DNA of 6,763 nucleotides, from the NCBI GenBank assembly GCA_036276235.1, contig DATBDZ010000281.1, positions 1 through 6,763 of the forward strand, given 5' to 3'. This DNA comes from JANWHF01 sp036276235 (GTDB taxonomy: Bacteria; Planctomycetota; Phycisphaerae; Tepidisphaerales; Tepidisphaeraceae). Below the pieces are notes generated by a model that was not told the DNA's origin, did no database searches, and saw only the letters and a program-made list of their open reading frames with translations. Within the stretch, counting starts at the first letter, position 1. Every line of letters begins with the position of its first letter. A program made the translations under genes and the position numbers. Shown here in pieces: positions 1 through 5,325 of the stretch.

Positions 1-2
1 AG

Positions 3-617
3 AATATTGCGGCTTCTGCGCTGGCGTTCATCATCGTATTTGTCATGATCGGGGCGGCTCTTCAGCGTGCCGCCAGCAAGCAGACGAGCGACGCCATCGT
101 TCGCATGGCGGGGACTGTTCTTGCGACGCTGTATCTGGGCGGGCTTGGATGGTTTTTGATGGCGATTCGCGTCAAGCATTCGCCGCACTTTGACGGCAGC
201 GTCTGGATGTTGCTGATGATCCTGATCGTCGTGAAATCAACCGACATCGGCGCCTATTTCGGTGGCCGAGCGCTGGGCCGTCACAAGATGATCCCGTGGC
301 TTAGCCCGGGAAAAACGTGGGAGGGATTGTTCTTCGGCGTGCTGACCGCCGGCGGCGTCGGGGCCGCGATGGGACACAAGCTGCCCGGCCACGGCATGGC
401 GATGCCGCCCTGGAAGGGGTTCGTCTTCGGCGCCATCATCGGCGCGATCGGCCAGGTCGGCGATCTGCTGGAAAGCCTCATGAAGCGCGACGCCGAGGTT
501 AAAGACAGCGGCCGCCTTATCCCCGGCTTCGGCGGAGTGCTGGATGTCATCGACAGCCCGCTCTTCGCCGCGCCGTTTGCGTATTTGTTGCTGAGCGTGT
601 TTGCGAGAATGAGGTGA
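3..617 (+). CDS. cdsA: Phosphatidate cytidylyltransferase (CDP-diglyceride synthase), 5'-truncated
   Basis: Integral membrane enzyme that makes CDP-diacylglycerol from phosphatidic acid and CTP, the branch point of bacterial phospholipid synthesis. The frame is open from the first bases of the window, so the start lies upstream and only about the last 204 residues are seen; the first ATG inside (45) is not the true start. Several hydrophobic segments are visible, and the C-terminus carries the family signature: SLMKRDAEVKDSGRLIPGFG followed by GVLDVIDS, close to the PROSITE CdsA pattern (S-x-x-K-R-x4-K-D-x-G/S-x2-I-P-x-H-G-G). Here Phe replaces the usual His, and Val replaces the Arg before the final I-D. 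The upstream motif KSTDIGAYFGGRALGRH and the SPGKTWEG segment are also typical. The stop is TGA at 615-617. The next gene converges on it across an inverted repeat. The family assignment is secure; upstream neighbours are outside the window. Confidence 0.95.
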   Translation, partial: NIAASALAFIIVFVMIGAALQRAASKQTSDAIVRMAGTVLATLYLGGLGWFLMAIRVKHSPHFDGSVWMLLMILIVVKSTDIGAYFGGRALGRHKMIPWLSPGKTWEGLFFGVLTAGGVGAAMGHKLPGHGMAMPPWKGFVFGAIIGAIGQVGDLLESLMKRDAEVKDSGRLIPGFGGVLDVIDSPLFAAPFAYLLLSVFARMR

Positions 618-628
618 GAAGCGATTCT

Positions 629-712
629 GGGACGGAGGGACGAAGGGACAGAGGGACGAGCGGAGAGATCGATTTCCCCTTCGTCCCTATGTCCCTTCGT
701 CCCTAAGTCCCT
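629..712. repeat. Inverted pair of four-unit octamer repeats; probable two-way terminator
   Basis: The left arm (629-660) is four tandem 8-mers of the form gggacNNN: gggacgga, gggacgaa, gggacaga and gggacgag. The right arm (681-712) is four 8-mers NNgtccct. The arms are near-perfect reverse complements, with a few mismatches at the variable positions, and are separated by a 20-nt loop. RNA from either strand would fold into a stem of about 31 bp. It lies exactly between the convergent stops of cdsA (617) and the flgM-like gene (726), so a bidirectional terminator or mRNA-end role is likely. There is no clear T-run next to the stem, so classical intrinsic termination is unproven. The architecture is that of a REPIN (two inverted short repeats). 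Confidence 0.85.
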
Positions 713-725
713 TCCTCCCAACTTC

Positions 726-1007
726 CTACTTCAACACCTCATCCAGCATCTTCTCAATGGCAGCATCGAGCTTTTTGCCGTCGGTGTCGTAGCTGCCGGA
801 TTCGATTTGCGTTTTGATCGCGGCGACCTTTTCGCCGCGGACGTCGTTGGATTTGAGCGTCGTGAGCAGATGGCTCACGCCCGAAAGCTCCAGGCGATCG
901 ACGGCGCGGAGCGGCTTGGGCGCGTCGCCGCCAATCGTTTTCTGGATCGGGTTGTTGATCAGTTTTTGGACGGGGGAATTCGATTGAACGTTGCGGATCG
1001 GGTCCAT
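726..1007 (-). CDS. flgM: FlgM-family anti-sigma-28 factor
   Basis: A 93-residue protein whose C-terminal half (about residues 37-93) fits the FlgM domain: DRLELS, then a Leu-rich stretch, LKSNDVRGEKVAAIKTQIES, then GSYDTDGKKLDAAIEKMLDE. The order R-x-EKVA-x-IK-x-QIE-x-G-x-YD-x-D-x-x-KLDAAI-x-x-M/L-L-x-E is the family hallmark. FlgM binds the flagellar sigma factor FliA and holds late flagellar genes off until the hook is complete and FlgM is exported. The N-terminal third is polar and low in predicted structure, as expected for an exported, intrinsically disordered protein. Start: ATG at 1005-1007 with GGAG (1013-1016 on the opposite strand) 5 nt upstream. No flagellar gene lies within the window, so it stands alone here. 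No clear sigma-28 promoter (TAAA-N15-GCCGATAA) was found upstream. Confidence 0.88.
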   Translation of the reverse strand: MDPIRNVQSNSPVQKLINNPIQKTIGGDAPKPLRAVDRLELSGVSHLLTTLKSNDVRGEKVAAIKTQIESGSYDTDGKKLDAAIEKMLDEVLK

Positions 1008-1341
1008 TTTCGCTCCACGGTCTGCCGGGCAGCCAAGCCGGCATCCACACTGCGGCGGGCGATTCCATCGCCGGCGCCGATCGACGATTTGGGCTTGTCG
1101 ACAAAAAACCTATCGACCGCTCACACGCGGCTTCTGCATCGATCTGAGCGGTTTCCGAAAATGATTTAACGCCAGTATTTTCACAGACTTACATCTATTT
1201 ATTCGCTCCAACGCGCAATAATTTCCGCTTTCATACGGTTTTTCTTGCCCATCAAAGTCTGTGTAGATTAACTAGACTTCCCATATTTACAAGTAATCTG
1301 CGATCACTGCATTACTGGACGGATTTTATCAGACGCCGGTT
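1008..1341. other. Intergenic leader of the flgM-like gene
   Basis: These 334 bases lie between the two minus-strand genes and hold no convincing gene; the + frame running through 807-1169 is the shadow of flgM plus random sequence. The part at 1155-1335 is distinctly AT-richer than its surroundings, as expected for a promoter region driving flgM leftward. It has three copies of the hexamer AGACTT/AAGTCT (1185-1190, 1255-1260, 1274-1279); two of them sit in a 9-bp inverted repeat, cacagactt (1182-1190) and aagtctgtg (1255-1263). No sigma-28, sigma-54 or strong sigma-70 promoter could be assigned. Confidence 0.5.
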
Positions 1342-2478
1342 TTATCGGACGACACTTTTGCCGGTCAGAATTGCTTCGGTCAGACGCATGGTCATTTTCT
1401 GGTTGCGATAGACCATCGGGAGCAAAAATCTGAGGTTTTGTTGGGGGCCGCGGAGATAGTCGCCCAACGTTGTGCGCCAGCGATAGCGGTAAGGTTGCAA
1501 GGCGTCTTGCAGATGCCTTTCGCGTAAGGCCTTCTTGAGCGCATCGGCGGCGTGAATGGCCGACCAGCAGTTGGGGTAAATATCTTCACTGCACGCGGAA
1601 TAGAAGCCGCACGCCGGTCCGATGAGAAGCGTGCGATTCGCGACGCCTTCATGCGCCAGCGCGCCCGCCAGCGGAAGATCCACATACTCGGCGTCCTCCA
1701 CCGGAATCTCACACTTTGGCGACAGCACTTCGTGAATCCGCAAGATATGCACCCACGCCTTCAGCAGTTCCTGCGGCGCGAACTGCCCTACCGTTTCGAT
1801 CGGCTGCTCGACCGCCAACTGCATTCCCTTCGGCCCCGCCAGCAGCCACGCCCAGCAGAGCGCATCCTTGAGATTGAGGCACATCGGAATCAGCGGCCGC
1901 GAGCCGAGGTCGGCCCACTTGCTGCCGGGCAGCTTGAGATATGTATAGCGATGCACAACATCCGGGCCCCAGCCATCGGGCATCCCTAGAAGCTTTTGCT
2001 GCGGCTCCGGGAGATTGCCCCCGATGATCAGCGCCTTGGGTTGCAGCATCGCGCGGCCGACGGTCACTTCAGCGCCGTGCTCATCCAATCGATGAATCAC
2101 CAGCGTCTTTGGCGTCAGCATCTCCACATCCTGCGCTTCGGCGATCTTGATCATCGCGCTGCGGATGGCTTTATACGATGCGACATATGCGAGCGCCGCT
2201 TTGCTGTGGTGCTCGCTTCGCGTGGTGCGATCGCCGGACAAAAACTGCAAGCCGTAGATCGCCGACACGTCGAGCTTGCGCCGTAGCGGCTCCAGCAGCG
2301 GGTGCAGCTTGAAGAATTCCGGATTGATCACGACCAGCCGATCAACCTCAGGCTGATCGGGAATCGTGGAATGGACGACGCGAAGCTTCGAGTTTTGCCG
2401 CAGCAGTGCCGCGGCCAAATATGCGGAAGGATGCTCGCCCAAAATAAGTGCGTCGAGATGCGGATCGGCTTTGGCCAT
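1342..2478 (-). CDS. FAD-dependent oxidoreductase, geranylgeranyl-reductase-like
   Basis: A 378-residue protein with the layout of the geranylgeranyl reductase/halogenase flavoprotein group. Near the N-terminus is a beta strand and nucleotide-binding loop, ALILGEHPSAYLAAALLR (residues 10-27); it is degenerate compared with the normal GxGxxG, keeping only the first Gly. A second Gly-containing strand is ALIIGGNLPEP (149-159). Near residue 284 is TLLIGPACGFYSACSEDIYP, which matches the G-D-A-A-G-F-x(n)-G-E-G-I segment that binds the FAD ribityl and pyrophosphate, but with P for D and S for the second G. The C-terminal part, ending KMTMRLTEAILTGKSVVR, resembles the helical tail of this family. 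The substrate cannot be inferred, and the weakened FAD motifs mean cofactor binding may be altered. The only in-frame ATG (2476-2478) has no Shine-Dalgarno sequence before it. It is divergent from the small lipoprotein gene at 2616. Confidence 0.65.
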   Translation of the reverse strand: MAKADPHLDALILGEHPSAYLAAALLRQNSKLRVVHSTIPDQPEVDRLVVINPEFFKLHPLLEPLRRKLDVSAIYGLQFLSGDRTTRSEHHSKAALAYVASYKAIRSAMIKIAEAQDVEMLTPKTLVIHRLDEHGAEVTVGRAMLQPKALIIGGNLPEPQQKLLGMPDGWGPDVVHRYTYLKLPGSKWADLGSRPLIPMCLNLKDALCWAWLLAGPKGMQLAVEQPIETVGQFAPQELLKAWVHILRIHEVLSPKCEIPVEDAEYVDLPLAGALAHEGVANRTLLIGPACGFYSACSEDIYPNCWSAIHAADALKKALRERHLQDALQPYRYRWRTTLGDYLRGPQQNLRFLLPMVYRNQKMTMRLTEAILTGKSVVR

Positions 2479-2615
2479 GGAGTGGCGGCATGATAGCCGG
2501 ATGATTTAACGGGGCCAACTCCGCCGGGCGCGCGGCACGGGCCCAGCATGCGCGGCACACTGGTTGCATTCTCCAGTTGCGGTCGTTTGATCAACTTTTA
2601 CTTCTGGAGGTTTGC

Positions 2616-2729
2616 ATGCGATTTCTGGCGATTCTGTTGGCATTGACGCTTCTGGGAAGCACCATGGTGGGCTGTCACGCCAGCGCCGATGTTGGCCATG
2701 ATATGACGTCAATCACACCGGGGCGCTAA
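2616..2729 (+). CDS. Very small lipoprotein (37 aa), entericidin-like
   Basis: This short frame encodes MRFLAILLALTLLGSTMVGC followed by HASADVGHDMTSITPGR. It begins with one Arg, then a hydrophobic stretch of about 15 residues, and reaches Cys20 preceded by M-V-G, an acceptable lipobox. A strong Shine-Dalgarno GGAGG (2606-2610) sits 5 nt before the ATG, which is the best support that it is real. The mature peptide would be only 18 residues on a lipid-modified Cys. The pattern C-x-x-x-x-x-V-G-x-D recalls entericidin A/B, small bacterial lipoproteins of envelope stress and toxin/antidote pairs, but the similarity is short and the name is only a suggestion. It is divergent from the oxidoreductase gene, so its promoter should lie in 2479-2605. 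A small hairpin (gcggcg 2756-2761 with cgccgc 2771-2776) follows and may end its transcript. Confidence 0.7.
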   Translation: MRFLAILLALTLLGSTMVGCHASADVGHDMTSITPGR

Positions 2730-2791
2730 ACACCCCGCTGCGCTCACATGCACTTGCGGCGGGCCAGAAGCGCCGCTACGTTTCTCGGCCT

Positions 2792-3490
2792 ATGCGCGAT
2801 TGGCCCGCCGCTGTGCTTTTCGATTTTGATGGCGTGCTCGTGAACAGCGAGCCGCTGCACTTCCAGGCTTTTCGGGAGGTCCTCGCCGCCGAGCACATCG
2901 AGCTGAGTGAAGACGAATATTACCGCGAGCTGGTCGGCTTTGATGACAAGGGCGCCTTCCGCCATCTCTATCAAACGCGCAATCTGGATCTGGCTCCCAA
3001 AACGTTTCTCTCTCTCATGGCGCGCAAAAGCGCCGTGATGATGGATCTGATTTATCGCAAGCAATTCAGCGCACTGCCGGGCGTCGAAGAATTCGTCCGC
3101 GCGCTCTGGCGGCAACATCCGCTCGCGATCTGCTCCGGCGCCCTGCGCGAAGAGATCGAAGCGATGCTCGAAGGAATCGCGCTGCGCGATTGCTTTTCGG
3201 TCATCGTGGCGGCGGAGGACGTCACCGTCGGCAAACCCGATCCCTCCGGCTACTTAATGACGGCCAAATTAATCAGCCAAAAGGCGGGCCGCGCGCTGCA
3301 ACCCAAAGACTGCCTGATTGTTGAAGATGCGCCGACTGTGATTCGCTCCGTGCGCGCCGTCGGATTCCCCGTGCTGGCGGTGGCGACGAGCTATTCGCTA
3401 GACAAACTCAGTGACGCAAATTGGGCGGTGAAGTCGCTGGAACTGCACGAAGTTCGGCGAGCGGTTCCGGAATTGAAGGTTAAGCCGTGA
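2792..3490 (+). CDS. HAD-superfamily hydrolase, subfamily IA (beta-phosphoglucomutase/phosphatase type)
   Basis: A 232-residue cytosolic phosphohydrolase with all four HAD motifs. Motif I is LFDFDGVLVNSE, with nucleophile D11 and acid/base D13. Motif II is the serine in ICSGA (S115). Motif III is the lysine in VGKPDP (K148). Motif IV is the acidic pair in CLIVEDAP (E178, D179), which holds Mg2+. Residues of about 18-90 between motifs I and II form the helical C1 cap, as in beta-phosphoglucomutase, phosphoglycolate phosphatase and sugar-phosphatases. The usual S-x-x-G-x-x-A-A that follows motif IV is altered to APTVIRSVRAVGF. The substrate cannot be told from sequence. The ATG at 2792 is the only one that fits the family length; no clear Shine-Dalgarno precedes it. 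The stop overlaps the start of the next gene (GTGA, 3487-3490), suggesting translational coupling. Confidence 0.9.
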   Translation: MRDWPAAVLFDFDGVLVNSEPLHFQAFREVLAAEHIELSEDEYYRELVGFDDKGAFRHLYQTRNLDLAPKTFLSLMARKSAVMMDLIYRKQFSALPGVEEFVRALWRQHPLAICSGALREEIEAMLEGIALRDCFSVIVAAEDVTVGKPDPSGYLMTAKLISQKAGRALQPKDCLIVEDAPTVIRSVRAVGFPVLAVATSYSLDKLSDANWAVKSLELHEVRRAVPELKVKP

Positions 3491-4035
3491 GACCCTTTGG
3501 GCTGACGATCTTATTTTTATTGGCGATGCTCTTTCGCCAGCGCCCGCTATTCCAAGATGCCGAGTCGTCATGCACTGGCGGCACAGCCACACAACAGGAA
3601 GACGCGCATTCTCCCTCTCCCCTGTACTCAGGGGAGAGGGTTGGGGTGAGGGGACAAACCGTCGACTGGCGAAACGCGCCATATTGCAGCTCGCTGTCCC
3701 CTCACCCTGCCCTCTCCCCTGAGTACGACTCGACTGAGCTCGTCGAAGTGAGGGGAGAGGGTTCTCAATGCGATGGCTCGACCGAGGAACTATCGCAATC
3801 CTCGCAACTCACCGCCGACGAAGCGCCACCCGACGCCCCGCTCGAATCCCACCCCCAAGTTCCAACGCCCTCCACCTGGCCCGGCGCGCTGCTGATCGGC
3901 ATCGTCGGCTGGTTCGCGATGTGTGCCGTCATTGGGATCGTCGTGCAAACCAATGCGCCGTTGGAATTGCTGCCCAGGCGATCGCACGCCGAGCCGCCGC
4001 CGGAAGACCGGCGTCCCGACGATGAGGCCAAATAA
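3487..4035 (+). CDS. Small membrane protein with in-frame palindromic repeat DNA
   Basis: A 182-residue frame with a GTG start overlapping the stop of the phosphatase gene, and GAAGG (3475-3479) 7 nt upstream. Residues 1-16 are hydrophobic (TILFLLAMLF), a possible signal or membrane anchor. Residues 43-92 are translated from two copies of a palindromic repeat (3613-3655 and 3696-3762) and give low-complexity strings such as SPSPLYSGERVGVRG and SPHPALSPEY, which are not protein-family sequence. Residues 110-130 are Pro-rich. A clear transmembrane segment, WPGALLIGIVGWFAMCAVIG, spans 131-150, followed by a short charged tail rich in Pro, Arg and Asp. It ends at TAA just before an intrinsic terminator. 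No family was recognised. The original protein probably consisted of the N-terminal anchor and the C-terminal membrane part, enlarged by repeat insertion; it may also be non-functional. Confidence 0.55.
   Translation: MRPFGLTILFLLAMLFRQRPLFQDAESSCTGGTATQQEDAHSPSPLYSGERVGVRGQTVDWRNAPYCSSLSPHPALSPEYDSTELVEVRGEGSQCDGSTEELSQSSQLTADEAPPDAPLESHPQVPTPSTWPGALLIGIVGWFAMCAVIGIVVQTNAPLELLPRRSHAEPPPEDRRPDDEAK
3613..3655 (+). repeat. Palindromic repeat copy A (REP-like)
   Basis: It contains a perfect hairpin: ccctctcccctg (3613-3624), loop tact, caggggagaggg (3629-3640), followed by ttggggtgaggggac. Bases 3624-3655 are nearly the reverse complement of 3696-3726 in copy B (one base length difference and a substitution), giving a second-level inverted repeat with a 40-nt spacer. 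The G-rich strand carries GGGG-AGA-GGG-TT-GGGG-TGA-GGGG (3631-3653), a strong G-quadruplex pattern. It lies within the reading frame 3487-4035. Confidence 0.85.
3696..3762 (-). repeat. Palindromic repeat copy B (REP-like), with nested insert
   Basis: This is the same element as copy A in reverse orientation. The hairpin arms are ccctctcccct (3710-3720) and aggggagaggg (3751-3761). The loop is about 30 nt instead of a few, because a segment of roughly 24 bp (about 3727-3750) with its own dyad, cgactgagctcgtcgaag (3731-3748), is present that copy A lacks. The G-quadruplex pattern of this copy is on the minus strand (C-runs at 3698-3701, 3705-3707, 3710-3712 and 3716-3719). The extra segment is close to a multiple of three, so the host frame stays open. 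Confidence 0.85.
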
Positions 4036-4037
4036 AA

Positions 4038-4061
4038 AAGGGAGCCGATTTCGGCTCCCTT
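4038..4061. terminator. Bidirectional intrinsic terminator
   Basis: A perfect 11-bp stem, aagggagccga (4038-4048) and tcggctccctt (4051-4061), is flanked by an A-run upstream (4034-4039) and ttaat downstream. It starts 2 nt after the stop of the + membrane-protein gene (4035) and lies 27 nt from the stop of the convergent TPR lipoprotein gene (4089), so it can stop transcription from both sides. On the minus strand the A-run becomes a T-run after the stem, so it should work best for the leftward gene. Confidence 0.9.
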
Positions 4062-4088
4062 AATACTGTCAAATTCCAAAGCGAATTC

Positions 4089-4904
4089 TCAATCCTTCGG
4101 CGAGGCCGTCGCGTGCTGATTGTCCGCCGCGGCATCCTGCCCGTTCGGAATTTGTAGCTCGGGGATCGGACCGAGCGGCACGACCGGGTGTGCCATGTCG
4201 CTCTCATCTTTCAAGCTGGGGCCGGGGACGATACCCACCTTCCGCAAGCCGGCGGCGGTCTTCTGGTCGTTGGGGTTCATCGAGTACGCGCGCTTCAATT
4301 CCGCGCGGGCCTGCTCGGTCTGGCCAAGCTGCGCCAGATACAAGCCATAATCGCGGCGAACTTCCGCCTGCTGATTATCCAGCAGCATTGAACGGCGATA
4401 GGCCTCCAAAGCGGCGTCGGCGTCGCCGAGCTTGCTCTCGATTTTGGCGCGAAGATATTGGTCCTCAGCCGTATTCCCATCGTGCAGCATCGCGGTGGAA
4501 GGATCGCTATCGTGCGCCTTGGTCACGCAGTCGGCCAATTGCTCGAGCACGCGCTTGCGCATCTCAGGGCTGTCACGCCCTTCCAGCGAGTTCTCCATCA
4601 GCTTGAGCGTTGTGCGATATTGCTGAATCGCCTCGTCAAACGCCCCCAGATGATCGAGGCTCATTGCCAGGTAATAATGCGTCTGCAAGTCGGCGGGGTT
4701 ATGCTTGACACCCTCGCGCAGCGCGCCGGCGGCGTCAGCATAATTGCCGTCGTTGTACATCTTGATCGCATGGTCGCGATCGACGCGCGTGTTGGTCATC
4801 ACCTCGGCGCAGCCGCCGGCGGTGAGCATCAAACCAGCGAGCACGAATCCAGTGAATAAAACCGGGGTCGCAAGGCCAAGAGGCCGACGAAATGACTGAA
4901 TCAC
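4089..4904 (-). CDS. TPR-repeat lipoprotein
   Basis: A 271-residue envelope protein. The start chosen is GTG (4902-4904), because GGAGG lies exactly 5 nt before it; an ATG 12 codons upstream (4938-4940) and another at 4914-4916 lack such a site, and the second would overlap the Shine-Dalgarno. The N-terminus has Arg-Arg, a hydrophobic stretch (about residues 15-29) and Cys32 after TAGG, a loose lipobox, so it is probably lipidated and periplasm-facing. Tetratricopeptide units follow at about residues 45-70, 73-104, 147-178 and 181-214, with typical motifs such as YNDGNYADAAGALREGVKHN, LGAFDEAIQQYRTTLKL and LGDADAALEAYRRSMLLD. The tail (about 225-271) is Pro-, Asp- and Ala-rich and probably disordered. 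TPR proteins scaffold protein complexes; the partner is unknown. It is similar in outline to PilF/NlpI-type lipoproteins, but no specific identity is supported. Confidence 0.85.
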   Translation of the reverse strand: MIQSFRRPLGLATPVLFTGFVLAGLMLTAGGCAEVMTNTRVDRDHAIKMYNDGNYADAAGALREGVKHNPADLQTHYYLAMSLDHLGAFDEAIQQYRTTLKLMENSLEGRDSPEMRKRVLEQLADCVTKAHDSDPSTAMLHDGNTAEDQYLRAKIESKLGDADAALEAYRRSMLLDNQQAEVRRDYGLYLAQLGQTEQARAELKRAYSMNPNDQKTAAGLRKVGIVPGPSLKDESDMAHPVVPLGPIPELQIPNGQDAAADNQHATASPKD

Positions 4905-4909
4905 GGCTA

Positions 4910-4914
4910 CCTCC
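4910..4914 (-). promoter_or_regulatory. Ribosome binding site deciding a GTG start
   Basis: GGAGG on the minus strand, 5 nt before GTG at 4902-4904. It overlaps the alternative ATG at 4914-4916, and so argues that the TPR lipoprotein begins at the GTG with MIQSFRRPLG. Confidence 0.75.
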
Positions 4915-5068
4915 ATGTAGCAAAATCGCCAGGGTTCCAATCCGCCTCTTTTTGCAGGTGAGACGGTGACGAATCAAAACCCATCCTATCGGCACGCGCA
5001 GTTATTGCAAGTTGGGAGCCGCGCAAAGATAACTAATCTAATTCCCTTGCCATTCAGGCGGGACTTAC

Positions 5069-5166
5069 GGGTGCCATGTCCCACGCTTGCGTGGGCATGT
5101 CGTGCAATTGCGAACGGCTCTCTCCCGCCGACAGACATGCCCACGCAAGCGTGGGACATGGCACCC
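5069..5166. repeat. Perfect 33-bp inverted repeat with internal palindromes (REPIN/MITE-like)
   Basis: The left arm (5069-5101) begins gggtgccatgtcccacgc and the right arm (5134-5166) is its exact reverse complement, with no mismatch in 33 bp. The spacer is 32 nt (5102-5133). Each arm is itself a palindrome: cccacgc-tt-gcgtggg on the left (5080-5095) and cccacgc-aa-gcgtggg on the right (5140-5155), flanked by catg on both sides. The element can therefore fold either as one long hairpin or as two small ones, which is the REPIN layout (two inverted REP sequences mobilised as one unit). There is no coding capacity. It lies between divergent genes, upstream of the gene at 5326. Confidence 0.9.
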
Positions 5167-5325
5167 AAATGAACAGATGAATATGGATCGGTTATTTGTG
5201 CGGCCCTCGACGCTTAGGGCGCCCTCTGATCTCGAAAAATCATGGGCCTTCGCCTTGAATTCCAGCAAGGTTTGGCAACTTTTCGGCGGGCGGTGCGTGA
5301 TGTAACGCAACCGAGGGCTCCGCAC

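Larger units (their letters stand above)
4905..5325. other. Divergent intergenic region with a large inverted repeat
   Basis: A 421-base stretch between the divergent TPR lipoprotein and secreted-protein genes. The frames crossing it (for example on the minus strand at 5065-5859) are shadows of the gene at 5326 and the palindrome. It should hold the promoters of both genes. One candidate for the rightward gene is ttgcaa (5005-5010), 17 nt, gataac (5028-5033), matching the sigma-70 boxes at 4 of 6 positions each; this is weak. The rest is the 5069-5166 inverted repeat and a leader of about 160 nt in which no riboswitch or gene was seen. Confidence 0.5.

Noticed and set aside
281..721. A 146-codon minus-strand frame
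   Set aside because: Antisense to cdsA and across the octamer repeat; low-complexity Ser/Pro translation.
1340..1348. A sigma-28-like box (ccgataaaa on the minus strand) driving flgM
   Set aside because: It lies in the stop region of the oxidoreductase gene, lacks a -35 TAAA, and is more than 330 nt from the flgM start.
1324..1351. Direct repeat ttttatcNgacg at 1324 and 1340, spaced 16 bp
   Set aside because: One copy is the end of the oxidoreductase gene; two copies of 12 bp with a mismatch can arise by chance and suggest no function.
3398..3682. A 94-codon minus-strand frame containing SPQPSPLSTGERENARLP
   Set aside because: That string is the translation of palindromic repeat copy A, and the rest is antisense to the phosphatase end.
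3613..3762. CRISPR-like or terminator interpretation of the palindromes
   Set aside because: There are only two copies, in opposite orientation, inside a reading frame; there are no regular spacers and no T-run.
4986..4993. A sigma-28 -10 box (gccgatag on the minus strand) upstream of the TPR lipoprotein
   Set aside because: It matches 7 of 8 positions, but no TAAA -35 box lies 15 nt upstream.
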